Source of the DNA: Pseudolabrys sp.
GTDB taxonomy: Bacteria; Pseudomonadota; Alphaproteobacteria; Rhizobiales; Xanthobacteraceae
Direction of reading: 5' to 3'
Assembly (NCBI GenBank): GCA_017849615.1
Contig: JAFIGS010000004.1
Location: 62,001 to 126,000, forward strand
DNA length: 64,000 nucleotides
In this document: piece by piece, positions 44,872 to 53,591 of the stretch
How positions within the stretch are numbered: the first letter of the stretch is position 1
Layout: each line of letters begins with the position of its first letter
Position numbers and translations under genes: made by a program
The notes under the pieces: model-generated
What the model was told of the DNA's origin: nothing
The model's input: the letters and a program-made list of their open reading frames with translations, nothing else
Databases searched by the model: none

Positions 44872-46113
44872 ATGCACCCGGCAGTTTCCAATGGCAGCTA
44901 CGACGTCGACAAGCTTCGCGCCGACTTTCCGGCGCTGGCGATGCAGGTCTATGGCAAGCCGCTGGTCTATCTCGACAACGCTGCGTCCGCGCAGAAGCCG
45001 CAAGCCGTGCTCGACCGCCTGATGAAGGCCTATACCCGCGAATACGCCAACGTCCATCGCGGGCTGCACTATCTCGCCAACGAGGCGACCGAAGCCTATG
45101 AGGGCGCGCGCGAGAAGGTCCAGAAGTTCATCAACGCGCCGCGCAAGGACGAGGTCATCTTCACGCGCAACGCCACCGAAGCGCTCAATCTGGTGGCCTC
45201 GAGCTTCGGCGCCGGACGTCTCAATGAAGGCGACGAGATCGTCATTTCGATCATGGAGCATCACTCCAACATCGTGCCGTGGCATTTCCACCGCGAGCGC
45301 AATGGCGCGGTGATCAAGTGGGCGCCGGTGGACGAGGAGGGCAATTTCCTCCTCGACGAGTTCGAGAAGCTGCTGACCCCGCGCACGAAGATCGTTGCCA
45401 TCACGCAGATGTCGAATGCGCTCGGCACCGTCGTGCCGGTCAAGGAGGTCGTGCGCATCGCCCATGCCCGCGGCATTCCGGTGCTGGTCGACGGTTCGCA
45501 AAGCGCCGTGCACATGGACATCGACGTCCAGGACATCGGCTGCGACTTTTTCGTCATGACCGGCCACAAGCTCTACGGGCCGACCGGCATCGGCGCGCTC
45601 TGGGGCAAGATGGAGCATCTCGAGGCGATGCGGCCGTTCAATGGCGGCGGCGAGATGATCCGTGAGGTGTTCGAGGACCGCGTCACCTATGGCGAGCCGC
45701 CGCACAGGTTCGAGGCCGGCACGCCGCCGATCGTGCAGGCGATCGGGCTCGGGGCGGCCCTCGACTACATCCAGTCGGTCGGCAAGGCGCGCATTCGCTC
45801 TCACGAATTGGAATTGGTCAAATATGCTCATGAGAAACTGGGCCAGATCAATTCGCTGCGCATCATCGGCACGGCGAAGGACAAGGGGCCGATCGTCTCT
45901 TTCGAGATGAAAGGCGCCCACGCCCATGATATTGCGACGGTGTTCGACCGCTCCGGCGTCGCCGTCCGCGCCGGCACTCATTGCACCATGCCGCTGCTTG
46001 CGCGGTTCGGTGTCACGGCGACCTGCCGGGCTTCGTTCGGCATGTACAACACCAAGGCCGAGGTGGACGCTCTGGCCAGCGCGCTCATCAAGGCGCAGGA
46101 GTTCTTCGCGTGA
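44872..46113 (+). CDS. sufS: Cysteine desulfurase SufS
   Basis: The ATG at 44872 with AGAGGGA upstream gives 413 residues; the frame also opens at 44839 inside the repeat. The PLP lysine is in 'VMTGHKLYGPTGIGALWG' and the active cysteine in 'AGTHCTMPLLARFG', on the short loop of group II (SufS/CsdA) enzymes. It complements the group I enzyme at the head of the cluster. No sufE gene is visible nearby. The TGA overlaps the start of the next gene. Confidence 0.96.
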   Translation: MHPAVSNGSYDVDKLRADFPALAMQVYGKPLVYLDNAASAQKPQAVLDRLMKAYTREYANVHRGLHYLANEATEAYEGAREKVQKFINAPRKDEVIFTRNATEALNLVASSFGAGRLNEGDEIVISIMEHHSNIVPWHFHRERNGAVIKWAPVDEEGNFLLDEFEKLLTPRTKIVAITQMSNALGTVVPVKEVVRIAHARGIPVLVDGSQSAVHMDIDVQDIGCDFFVMTGHKLYGPTGIGALWGKMEHLEAMRPFNGGGEMIREVFEDRVTYGEPPHRFEAGTPPIVQAIGLGAALDYIQSVGKARIRSHELELVKYAHEKLGQINSLRIIGTAKDKGPIVSFEMKGAHAHDIATVFDRSGVAVRAGTHCTMPLLARFGVTATCRASFGMYNTKAEVDALASALIKAQEFFA

Positions 46114-46535
46114 CTGACAGCACCAGCGACGACACCGTGAAGCAGGACGCGCCCGCCGCGGCGCCGGCGCCGGAAATCAGCGATCCGAACGCGGCCGTGA
46201 CCGGTTCCTCGGCGCTGCCGCAGGAAGAGCTCAACCGGCTGACCGACGAGATCATCGCCGGCATCAAGACGGTGTACGATCCCGAAATTCCGGCCGACGT
46301 CTACGAACTCGGGCTGATCTACAGGATCGACATCGGCGACGACCGCACCGTGAAAGTCGACATGTCGCTGACTTCGCCGAACTGCCCGTCGGCGCAGGAA
46401 CTGCCGATCATGATCGAGAACGCCGTATCCGCCGTTCCTGGCGTTAAAGAAACCAAGGTTTCCGTGGTCTGGGATCCGCCGTGGGACCCGAGCCGCATGT
46501 CGGACGAGGCGCGCCTCGTTCTCAACATGTGGTGA
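46110..46535 (+). CDS. sufT: SUF-system Fe-S assembly protein (SufT/DUF59-type)
   Basis: A GTG at 46110 overlaps the sufS stop (GTGA), which indicates translational coupling, and gives 141 residues. After a disordered Ala/Pro-rich N-terminus of about 40 residues, the DUF59 (MIP18-like) domain begins with 'YDPEIPADVYELGLIYRID' and has 'LTSPNCPSAQELP' with the conserved cysteine and the 'WDPPWDPSRMSDEARL' end. Members help mature Fe-S proteins, probably in cluster transfer. Confidence 0.92.
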   Translation: MTDSTSDDTVKQDAPAAAPAPEISDPNAAVTGSSALPQEELNRLTDEIIAGIKTVYDPEIPADVYELGLIYRIDIGDDRTVKVDMSLTSPNCPSAQELPIMIENAVSAVPGVKETKVSVVWDPPWDPSRMSDEARLVLNMW

Positions 46536-46588
46536 GTTTAAAATTCAGGAATCGGTGCTTAGATTAGGGTCAACTGACGAGGACGATC

Positions 46589-46981
46589 ATGGCGACTGCC
46601 AATCCGAGACCTAGGCCCCAGGTGATGCGGCTCACCGAAGCCGCCGCGACCCGCATCAAGGCGGTCATGGCGAACGCAGACAAGCCGGTGGCGGGCCTGC
46701 GCGTCGGCGTCAAGAACGGCGGCTGCGCCGGCATGGAATACACCATGGAATATGCCGACGCCGTGAAGCCGACCGACGAGGTCATCGAGGACAAGGGCGT
46801 CAAGATCCTGATCGACCCCAAGGCCGTGTTGTTCCTGCTCGGCACCGAGATGGACTTCAAGACCGAGAAGCTGTCGTCCCAGTTCGTGTTCAACAACCCG
46901 AACCAGACCTCGGCCTGTGGCTGCGGTGAGAGCGTCCAGCTCACGCCGGCCAAGGCGGGCGACGAAGCCGCCGCTCATTAG
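46589..46981 (+). CDS. sufA: A-type Fe-S carrier protein SufA (HesB/IscA family)
   Basis: The 130-residue protein has the three conserved cluster-binding cysteines: one in 'NGGCAGMEY' and two in 'SACGCGESV', with 'FVFNNPNQTSACGCG' being the family signature. An N-terminal tail of about 12 residues precedes the domain. It carries clusters from the SufBCD scaffold to target apoproteins. It ends the core suf cluster, 53 bp after sufT. Confidence 0.96.
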   Translation: MATANPRPRPQVMRLTEAAATRIKAVMANADKPVAGLRVGVKNGGCAGMEYTMEYADAVKPTDEVIEDKGVKILIDPKAVLFLLGTEMDFKTEKLSSQFVFNNPNQTSACGCGESVQLTPAKAGDEAAAH

Positions 46982-46995
46982 AGGACGCGCCGGTC

Positions 46996-47466
46996 ATGGA
47001 TGAGGATTTCCTCCATGACCTGTTCGCCGAATTCGGCGCCATCGAAATCAGGCGCATGTTCAGCGGTCGCGGGATTTATGCTGGCGGCGTGATCTTCGGC
47101 ATCATCTCGCGCGACGGCGCCATTCACCTCAAGACTGACGAAACGACCCGGGCGGCCTACGAGCGCGACGGCGCCAAGCCGCTGACTTTCACCAGGAAGA
47201 GCGGCGAGCGCATGGTGACGTCATACTGGCGTCTGCCGGAGCGGCTTTACGACGATCCGGGCGAACTCGCGGAATGGGCGCGAGACGCGTTGCGCGTGGC
47301 GCGGGCATTCACCGCCGGGAAATCTGCGGCCAGAAAGAAGAAACCGGCTGGCGCCAAGGCTGGTGCCAACGCCAATGCCAAGCCCGTCATCAAGCCGTCG
47401 CGGAAATCCAAAAAGAAAAAGGTGGCGAGGTCTGCGAGCCGCAAGAAGCGGGTCACGCGCCGATAG
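46996..47466 (+). CDS. TfoX N-terminal-domain protein with lysine-rich tail
   Basis: The 156-residue protein carries a TfoX/Sxy N-terminal domain (about 5-95: 'LFAEFGAIEIRRMFSGRGIY', 'LKTDETTRAAYERDG', 'YWRLPERLYDDPGELAEW') with no C-terminal TfoX domain. A basic tail of about 50 residues follows ('ARKKKPAGAKAG' and 'PSRKSKKKKVARSASRKKR'), like histone H1-like tails. In gamma-proteobacteria TfoX activates competence genes with CRP; the role of single-domain members in Rhizobiales is unknown. It starts 14 bp after sufA, so it is probably transcribed with the suf cluster. Confidence 0.85.
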   Translation: MDEDFLHDLFAEFGAIEIRRMFSGRGIYAGGVIFGIISRDGAIHLKTDETTRAAYERDGAKPLTFTRKSGERMVTSYWRLPERLYDDPGELAEWARDALRVARAFTAGKSAARKKKPAGAKAGANANAKPVIKPSRKSKKKKVARSASRKKRVTRR

Positions 47467-47531
47467 GGGCGTCTTGACTCGGCCGCGGCTTTGCCCGCGA
47501 ATACCGCCCGGTTTCGGGGGCGAAGTCGATC

Positions 47532-48740
47532 ATGATGTTGCGTCGGTGGGCTGCCGCCGTAATCAGCTCGGGCGTGCTCGGAGCGCTGGGGGTGCCCGCT
47601 GCGGCACGCGAGGATGCACCGCCGCCTCCCACTTGCCAGGTCGAGGACGACGACAGCGGCCTGCGCTTCGCCGTCGGTGAAGCCTGCGCCAAGATTACAG
47701 CCGGCATTTCCTACAGCTATCAGCGCGCCAGTCAGAGCGCCGGCGTGCCGCGCATTATCAACCGCAACGGCACGGTGTCGCAAACGACGGACTCCCAGAG
47801 CCTCACGGCGAGCAGCGGGCTCGAGTTGACGCGGCAGACCTCGCTCGGCGAGTTCAAATCCATCATCGGCGGCGAATGGTCGAAATCGACCGGCGACGGC
47901 ACCGCGAGCGGCAGCGCCTATTTCACCGGCTGGAGCGTAGGATTGGCCGGGTTGACGGTCGGCTATACCGGCACGCTGATGAGCTTCTGGGAGAGCAGTT
48001 TCCTCACCAGCGCCAGTTCGCCGACGCGCTCGGCCACATCGGTGGTCTACGAGCATGCGCTGGACGACAAGAACAAGATCGCATTCGGCGTCGAGTCTGG
48101 CCTGCCGACCTCGCCGAACGCCCAGACCCGTATCTGGGAGTTCGATTTCTCCAGCCCGATCTATGCCCTGCGCTGGCGGCGCGAAACCGAGGCCTTCACC
48201 ACGCATTTGTCCGGCGTCGTGCGCCGAGCGGACTTCTCGGCATCGCCGCTGCTGCCGTTCCTGCCGAACACCGCGACGACGCGCACCGGCTGGGCCGTCA
48301 GCGCCGGCATGACAATCCCGACGCCGTTCATCGCCGAGGGCGACGCGGTGAGCTTCCAGGCGACTTACGCGGTCGACGCCTCATCCTATCTCGGCACGAC
48401 CAACGATCTTGTCGTCTATCAAAGCATCGTGCGCTCGCTCGGACCGACCAAAGGGTGGAGCGCGGTGGCGTCCTATCATCACGAATGGTCGGAGCAGTTT
48501 GAATCGAACGTCTTCGCCAGCTTCGTTTCGGTCGAAGCGGAGCTGCTGGCCGCCAAGCCGCGGAGCGAAACGTTCCGCACCGCCGTCAATCTGTACTGGA
48601 AACCGGTCGCACACCTGAAGTTTGGCATCGAGCTCGGCTATGTCGATATCAGGATCGAGCCGAACGGCTTTGCCGGCTATTTCAGCGGCAATAGCGGGCG
48701 CTCCTATATCGGCGCGCTGTCGGTGTCGGCTGAGTTGTAG
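47532..48740 (+). CDS. Outer-membrane beta-barrel-like protein of unknown function
   Basis: The 402-residue protein begins with a signal peptide (about 1-25, ending VPAAARE). The mature part contains two cysteines ('PTCQVEDD', 'GEACAKIT') in a pattern seen in alphaproteobacterial porins, then alternating hydrophobic strands rich in Ser, Thr and Tyr, and ends 'RSYIGALSVSAEL'. This layout is consistent with a beta-barrel of the outer membrane. It is shorter in motif content than true Rhizobiales porins, so I call it porin-like only. An in-frame ATG one codon later (47535) is an alternative start. Confidence 0.72.
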   Translation: MMLRRWAAAVISSGVLGALGVPAAAREDAPPPPTCQVEDDDSGLRFAVGEACAKITAGISYSYQRASQSAGVPRIINRNGTVSQTTDSQSLTASSGLELTRQTSLGEFKSIIGGEWSKSTGDGTASGSAYFTGWSVGLAGLTVGYTGTLMSFWESSFLTSASSPTRSATSVVYEHALDDKNKIAFGVESGLPTSPNAQTRIWEFDFSSPIYALRWRRETEAFTTHLSGVVRRADFSASPLLPFLPNTATTRTGWAVSAGMTIPTPFIAEGDAVSFQATYAVDASSYLGTTNDLVVYQSIVRSLGPTKGWSAVASYHHEWSEQFESNVFASFVSVEAELLAAKPRSETFRTAVNLYWKPVAHLKFGIELGYVDIRIEPNGFAGYFSGNSGRSYIGALSVSAEL

Positions 48741-48764
48741 AGGGCAGGGCGCGGGAAAGTCGCG

Positions 48765-49835
48765 TCAGGCGACCTGCATGGTCTGCTCGGGCGAGACTTC
48801 CGGATCGGCTTCGCACTGCACACGGTTGCGGCCGTTGCGCTTGGCGGCATAGAGGCAGGCGTCGGCCCGTTCGATCAGGGCGGCCGCGGTGTCGCCGGCC
48901 TGCAAGGAGGCGACGCCGATCGAAATGGTGACGCGGCCAAGGTGTTCGCCCGTGGAACGCTTCATCAGTTCCTTGGTCATCACGGCGCGGCGGATGTGGT
49001 CGGCGACGGTGAGGGCGGATCGCAGCACCGTGTTGGGCAAGATTACGGCAAACTCTTCGCCGCCGTATCGCGCCGCGGTGTCCTGGCCCTTGACGTTCTG
49101 CTTCACCGACATGGCCACAAGACGCAGCACCTGGTCGCCGGTGAGATGGCCGAAGGTGTCGTTGAATTTCTTGAAGTGATCGATGTCGGTCAGCATCAGC
49201 GACAGCGGCTCGCCGTTTTCGCGCGCGCAGGCGATCGCGTCGTGCAGCGTCGTATCGAAGAACTTGCGGTTGGCGAGCTGGGTCAGCGGATCGGTGAGGC
49301 TCTCGGTGCGCACCGCTTCGAGGTTGACCTGAAGCTCGGTAATTTCCTTCTTGGAGGCGGACAGGCGCTCTTCCAGCTTCTGGTTCGACTCTTCCATTTC
49401 CTTGGCGGTCGCGACCAGACCCTCGACGATCGCGCGCAGGCCTTCGCGATCCGACGCGCCGATCTTCTCGCTCATGCCGGCGAGGCTTTCGGTGTAGGTC
49501 GAGGCGCTGCCGGCCGCGGCATCGATCATCGCCATGACCTGCTCGATCTCGTCCATCACCTTGGTTCCGACGGTGTCGATGCGGTCGGTCAGCCGGGACG
49601 GCGCCAGATATGCTTCATAGACGCCGTCGAGATCGGCATCCGACAGGCTGCCGCTCTGGCTCAGCGTTTCGTTGATTTTCTGATTGAGCGACGGCTGGTA
49701 GCCGGTCGCGTAGGAGTACCAGATCTCGTAGTTCCGGGGCGTCGCAGGCTGCCGCAGAGCCTTGATCTGGCTCAGCGCGATCTCGCAGAACGCCATCGTG
49801 CGTTCATGTTCGTCGCCGTGCCCGCTCATGCTCAC
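48765..49835 (-). CDS. Diguanylate cyclase (GGDEF domain)
   Basis: The 356-residue protein has a helical N-terminal region (about 1-170) with no membrane helix and a coiled coil leading into a GGDEF domain (about 180-340). The active-site motif is 'ARYGGEEFAVILP' (G258-G-E-E-F). The usual upstream inhibitory I-site RxxD is replaced by KGQD (249-252), so product inhibition by c-di-GMP may be weakened. It makes c-di-GMP in the cytoplasm. The N-terminus carries 'RQPATPRNYEIWYSYATGY', which recurs in alphaproteobacterial diguanylate cyclases. It faces the beta-barrel gene tail-to-tail. Confidence 0.93.
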   Translation of the reverse strand: MSMSGHGDEHERTMAFCEIALSQIKALRQPATPRNYEIWYSYATGYQPSLNQKINETLSQSGSLSDADLDGVYEAYLAPSRLTDRIDTVGTKVMDEIEQVMAMIDAAAGSASTYTESLAGMSEKIGASDREGLRAIVEGLVATAKEMEESNQKLEERLSASKKEITELQVNLEAVRTESLTDPLTQLANRKFFDTTLHDAIACARENGEPLSLMLTDIDHFKKFNDTFGHLTGDQVLRLVAMSVKQNVKGQDTAARYGGEEFAVILPNTVLRSALTVADHIRRAVMTKELMKRSTGEHLGRVTISIGVASLQAGDTAAALIERADACLYAAKRNGRNRVQCEADPEVSPEQTMQVA

Positions 49836-50004
49836 AAAACCCCCTGGAGGCGTCTTTGCCCGTGGGTCTGATGGCGCGCCGAACCGCGGCCGCGTCGCGT
49901 CCCCGGGGAGGGACGGTATGCGAGGGAAGTGAACGCGGGGTAAATGTGGAACCCGGTTGTGTAAGCTGTTCCACTAACCCGGCGCGCGCAGGCGCGCCGG
50001 AGGC

Positions 50005-51486
50005 TCAGGCCTTGATATTGACGGGCCTGAGCAGGAAAGCCGGCAGATGGCTACCATCGGTATCGCCGGTGTCGCGGGCAGCACGTTCCCGATGCGGTTG
50101 CGGCTCGGATGCCTTGGGCGGCGGGGCGCTTTCGCGAAGCTGCGGCGTGCGCTCGCTACGCACCTGCTCCTGCCGCTCGCTGCGAGCTTCCTGACGTCCG
50201 CCTTCGCGGCCGCGGCCGCTTCCGCTACGGCTGCTACGGCCGTTACGGCTTCGGCCGCCGCTGCGATCCGGACCGCCACGGCGCGGCCGGCCCCTGGCGT
50301 CTTCCTCGCCGACCACCACCGGTTCGCCCATCCACGGAATGGGAGCCCCGATCAGCTTCTCGATCGTCGCCACCGACTTGGCGTCGAACGGCGCGACCAA
50401 TGAAATGGCGGTGCCGGTGAGGCCGGCACGGCCGGTGCGGCCGATGCGGTGGACGTAATCGTCCGGGTGATGCGGGACGTCGAAATTGAAAACGTGGCTC
50501 ACCGCCGGGATGTCGAGACCGCGGGCGGCGACGTCCGAGGCGATCAGCAGCTTGGCGTCGCCCTTGCGGAAGGCATCGAGCGCGGCCATGCGCGCCGACT
50601 GGTCGAGATCGCCATGCAGGGCGACGGCGTTGAAGCCGTGCTTGACCAGCGACTTGTGCAGCGCCGCGACTTCGAGCTTGCGGTTGCAGAAGATGATGGC
50701 GTTCTTGAAATTCTCGGCGGTGTTGATGAGATGGCGCAAGGTGGCGCGCTTCTCGTAATCCTCGCGGCCGACGGCGACCTGGGGCTGGGTGATGGTGCTG
50801 GCGGCCGGGGCGGGCTTGGACACCTCGACGCGCACCGGATTGTGCAGGAAGTTGTCGGCGATGCGCTGGATTTCCGGCGGCATGGTCGCCGTGAAGAACA
50901 GGGTCTGGCGCGTGAAGGGCACCAGCTTGCCGATGCGCTCGATGTCCGGGATGAAGCCCATGTCGAGCATGCGGTCGGCTTCGTCGATAATCAGCAATTC
51001 GCAGCCCGACAGCAGCAGGCGGCCGCGCTCGGAGTGATCGAGCAGGCGGCCCGGCGTCGCGATCAAGACATCGACGCCGCGGACGAGTTTCAAATCCTGG
51101 TCGCCGAAGGAGACGCCGCCGATCAGCAGGGCGACGTTGAGCTTGGTGTTCTTGCCGTATTTCTCGAAGCTCTCGTAAACCTGCGCGGCGAGTTCGCGGG
51201 TCGGCTCGAGGATCAGTGTGCGCGGCATGCGGGCCCGCGCGCGGCCTTTCTCGAGCATGGTGATCATCGGCAGGACGAAGGCGGCGGTTTTCCCGGTGCC
51301 GGTCTGCGCAATGCCGAGAACGTCGCGGCGCGCGAGAACGTGGGGAATGGCCTGGGCCTGGATGGGGGTGGGGGATTTGTAGCCGGTCGCTTCGATTGCG
51401 CCGAGGACCTTGTCGGACAAACCAAGTTCAGAGAAGGTCGTGGCCGTTGTCGTGCTGACTGCCGTGCCAAGTTCAGGAGAGTTCAT
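50005..51486 (-). CDS. DEAD-box RNA helicase (RhlE type)
   Basis: The 493-residue protein has the full set of DEAD-box motifs: Q motif 'GYKSPTPIQAQAIP', Walker A 'AQTGTGKTAAF', 'PTRELAAQ', 'IIDEADRMLDMGF', 'FTATMPPEI' and 'HRIGRTGRAGLTG'. The C-terminal about 110 residues are Arg/Gly/Ser-rich and disordered, a nonspecific RNA-binding tail typical of RhlE proteins. It unwinds structured RNA during ribosome assembly or mRNA decay, the latter often with RNase E. The long upstream gap (51487-51722) allows a leader. Confidence 0.93.
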   Translation of the reverse strand: MNSPELGTAVSTTTATTFSELGLSDKVLGAIEATGYKSPTPIQAQAIPHVLARRDVLGIAQTGTGKTAAFVLPMITMLEKGRARARMPRTLILEPTRELAAQVYESFEKYGKNTKLNVALLIGGVSFGDQDLKLVRGVDVLIATPGRLLDHSERGRLLLSGCELLIIDEADRMLDMGFIPDIERIGKLVPFTRQTLFFTATMPPEIQRIADNFLHNPVRVEVSKPAPAASTITQPQVAVGREDYEKRATLRHLINTAENFKNAIIFCNRKLEVAALHKSLVKHGFNAVALHGDLDQSARMAALDAFRKGDAKLLIASDVAARGLDIPAVSHVFNFDVPHHPDDYVHRIGRTGRAGLTGTAISLVAPFDAKSVATIEKLIGAPIPWMGEPVVVGEEDARGRPRRGGPDRSGGRSRNGRSSRSGSGRGREGGRQEARSERQEQVRSERTPQLRESAPPPKASEPQPHRERAARDTGDTDGSHLPAFLLRPVNIKA

Positions 51487-51722
51487 AAAACCTCAAAGGG
51501 CGAAAATTCGCCAAGCCCGCGCCGGACGTAAGACCAGTTGTCAAAACCGGGTACCCATTTACTGAAACGAGTACAATGCGCGGGAGCACGGTCGAATCTG
51601 ACTTTTGCTCGGACCGGCTGGCAGGAACATAGGGTGGACGGCCATAAAGTCAATCCTTCCGCAGCGCAGTATGGCTAATTTTGGCTGATTTTTCGGGCTT
51701 TTTGCCCTCTGGAGGCTCTGAA

Positions 51723-52424
51723 ATGGCGAATTCGCTGCCGCTCGTGCTGGTTCCCGGCCTTCTCTGCAGCGCCCGGCTGTATGGCCCGCAGGTCGAGGCG
51801 CTGTGGCCCGAGGGCCCCGTAAGCATCGCCGATCACCGCCGCGACGACGACGTGGCGGCCATCGCGCGGCGCATTCTCGACAACGCGCCGCCGCGCTTTG
51901 CGCTCGCCGGCCTGTCGATGGGCGGCTACATCGCCTTCGCCATGATGCGGCTGGCGCCGGAGCGCATCGAGCGCCTCGCGTTGCTCGACACCTCGGCGCG
52001 GCCCGACACCGAGGAGGGCAAGGCCGGCCGCGAGAAATTCATCAAGATGGCGCAAGACGGCAAGCTGATGGACATTGTCGAGACGCTGACGCCGAAGTTC
52101 CTGCACCGGAACCATGCCGGGGACGAGCGGTTGAAGGGCATCGTTCGCGCCATGGCGCGCGAGACCGGCGTCGAGGCTTTCGTCAAACAGGAGAGGGCGA
52201 TCATGGGGCGGCCGGATTCACGCCCGCTGCTGGGCTCGATCAAATGCCCGACCTTGATGCTGGTCGGCGACGGCGATGAACTGACGCCGCCGGATCTGGC
52301 GAAAGAAATCGCCGGCGGCATTGCCGGCTCGAAACTCGTCATCGTGCCGGAATGCGGCCATCTCTCCACCCTCGAGCAGCCGGACGCCGTCAACGCGGCG
52401 ATGACGCAATGGCTGCGGGCCTGA
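51723..52424 (+). CDS. Alpha/beta hydrolase
   Basis: The ATG at 51723 with GGAGG upstream gives 233 residues. It has the 'VPGLLCSARLYGPQV' beginning, the nucleophile elbow 'LAGLSMGGYIAFAMM' (Ser near residue 70), the acidic residue in 'LMLVGDGDELTPPDLA' and the histidine in 'VPECGHLSTLEQPD'. The subfamily is of the carboxylesterase / 3-oxoadipate enol-lactonase kind; the substrate is unknown. The next gene starts 4 bp after its stop, so both may form an operon. Confidence 0.9.
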   Translation: MANSLPLVLVPGLLCSARLYGPQVEALWPEGPVSIADHRRDDDVAAIARRILDNAPPRFALAGLSMGGYIAFAMMRLAPERIERLALLDTSARPDTEEGKAGREKFIKMAQDGKLMDIVETLTPKFLHRNHAGDERLKGIVRAMARETGVEAFVKQERAIMGRPDSRPLLGSIKCPTLMLVGDGDELTPPDLAKEIAGGIAGSKLVIVPECGHLSTLEQPDAVNAAMTQWLRA

Positions 52425-52428
52425 ACGC

Positions 52429-52920
52429 ATGAACGCCACCCGCGACAATCCTGGCGTCATCGCGCCGCCACCCTTGATCGCACTCGCGGTCCTGGTCGTG
52501 GGGCTGCTGCTGGACTGGCTGCTGCCGGCCTATGTGCTGAGCGTGTTGCTGGCCTTCGGCACGCGCGTTCTGCTCGGGCTCGAACTGATCGGCGGCGGCG
52601 CGGCGCTGATTATCATCGCGATGAGGGCGTTCCGCGCCGCCGGCACGAATGTCGAGCCGTGGAAGCCGTCCACGGCGCTGGTGGCCGGCGGGGTTTTCGC
52701 CTATGTGCGCAACCCGATCTATGTCGGCATGATCCTGATCCTCGCCGGGCTGGCTTTTCTGCTGGCATCGGACTGGACCCTGGTGCTCACCATCGTCGCC
52801 TTCGTGCCGGCGATCCATTTCGGCGTGGTGCTACGCGAGGAGCGCTACCTCGCCGCGAAGTTCGGCGAGCCCTATGTGAGGTATCTGCGAACGGTGCCGC
52901 GCTACGGCCTGCCGCTTTGA
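52429..52920 (+). CDS. Isoprenylcysteine carboxyl methyltransferase-like membrane methyltransferase
   Basis: The 163-residue protein has four to five membrane helices and the ICMT/PEMT-type C-terminal signature: 'AYVRNPIYVGMILI', and 'VVLREERYLAAKFGEPYVRYLRTVPRYGL' (in pieces), where the Glu-Glu-Arg pair and the Arg-Tyr tail bind S-adenosylmethionine. It probably methylates a lipid or small hydrophobic substrate in the inner membrane. Its start lies 4 bp after the hydrolase stop. Confidence 0.87.
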   Translation: MNATRDNPGVIAPPPLIALAVLVVGLLLDWLLPAYVLSVLLAFGTRVLLGLELIGGGAALIIIAMRAFRAAGTNVEPWKPSTALVAGGVFAYVRNPIYVGMILILAGLAFLLASDWTLVLTIVAFVPAIHFGVVLREERYLAAKFGEPYVRYLRTVPRYGLPL

Positions 52921-53034
52921 CGCGCGGCGGCGCGCCGCACAAAAAACCTGCGACTTTGACATAGCGCAGATTGCCGCCGCGCCGTGCGTTGCTATTCTCT
53001 TTTGATTGGGGCGCGGGCGGAGTCGACGTTGTTC

Positions 53035-53553
53035 ATGAAACGGTTTGCGGTGCTCGGACTCATCGCCGCGCTGTCTGTTACGCCCGTCATCGTCTCGCCC
53101 GCGACTGCCGCGACCGATCCGGCGCCCGATCAGAACAGCCTTGCTACCCAGCAATTCACCGCCGAACCGGTGTTCCGCGATTTCAACCTGCTCGGCGATT
53201 GGGCGGTGGCCTGCGACCAGCCGGCTTCGCCGGCGAACCCGCACGTCAATGTCAGCGCGCCGGGCGGCGGGCTGATCGTCGAGAGCCACGATCTCGGGAC
53301 GGATTTCGCAGCCAATCTCTATCACGTCGTTGCCGCGCGGCGCATCGACCGGCGCGATGTCGAAGTGCGCGCGCTGTTTCGCCCCGGCACCGAGGACGAG
53401 GAGGGGCAAAACCTGGTGCTGCGTGCCGGCAAGGAGAAGGGCACCGACACGCGCCGCACCATGTTCAACCGCGGCGAGGACGGCGTGCGCGTAAAGGACG
53501 GCGTCGCGGTGCGGAGTGGGGCGAAGACGGCGGTGTTGAAGAGGTGTGGGTAG
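53035..53553 (+). CDS. Periplasmic protein of unknown function
   Basis: I start at the ATG at 53035 (172 residues), which opens a signal peptide (about 1-25, ending PATAA). The mature part has 'FRDFNLLGDWAVACDQPASP' near residue 50 and a C-terminal 'AVLKRCG', so one disulfide is possible, and 'RIDRRDVEVRALFRPGTEDE' in the middle. I do not recognise a family. It stands at the left edge of the lower-GC block, but its own composition is still GC-rich. Confidence 0.68.
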   Translation: MKRFAVLGLIAALSVTPVIVSPATAATDPAPDQNSLATQQFTAEPVFRDFNLLGDWAVACDQPASPANPHVNVSAPGGGLIVESHDLGTDFAANLYHVVAARRIDRRDVEVRALFRPGTEDEEGQNLVLRAGKEKGTDTRRTMFNRGEDGVRVKDGVAVRSGAKTAVLKRCG

Positions 53554-53591
53554 GGTGGCTGTTGCGCTAACGAAGCTTTCCGTAGTTTTCG

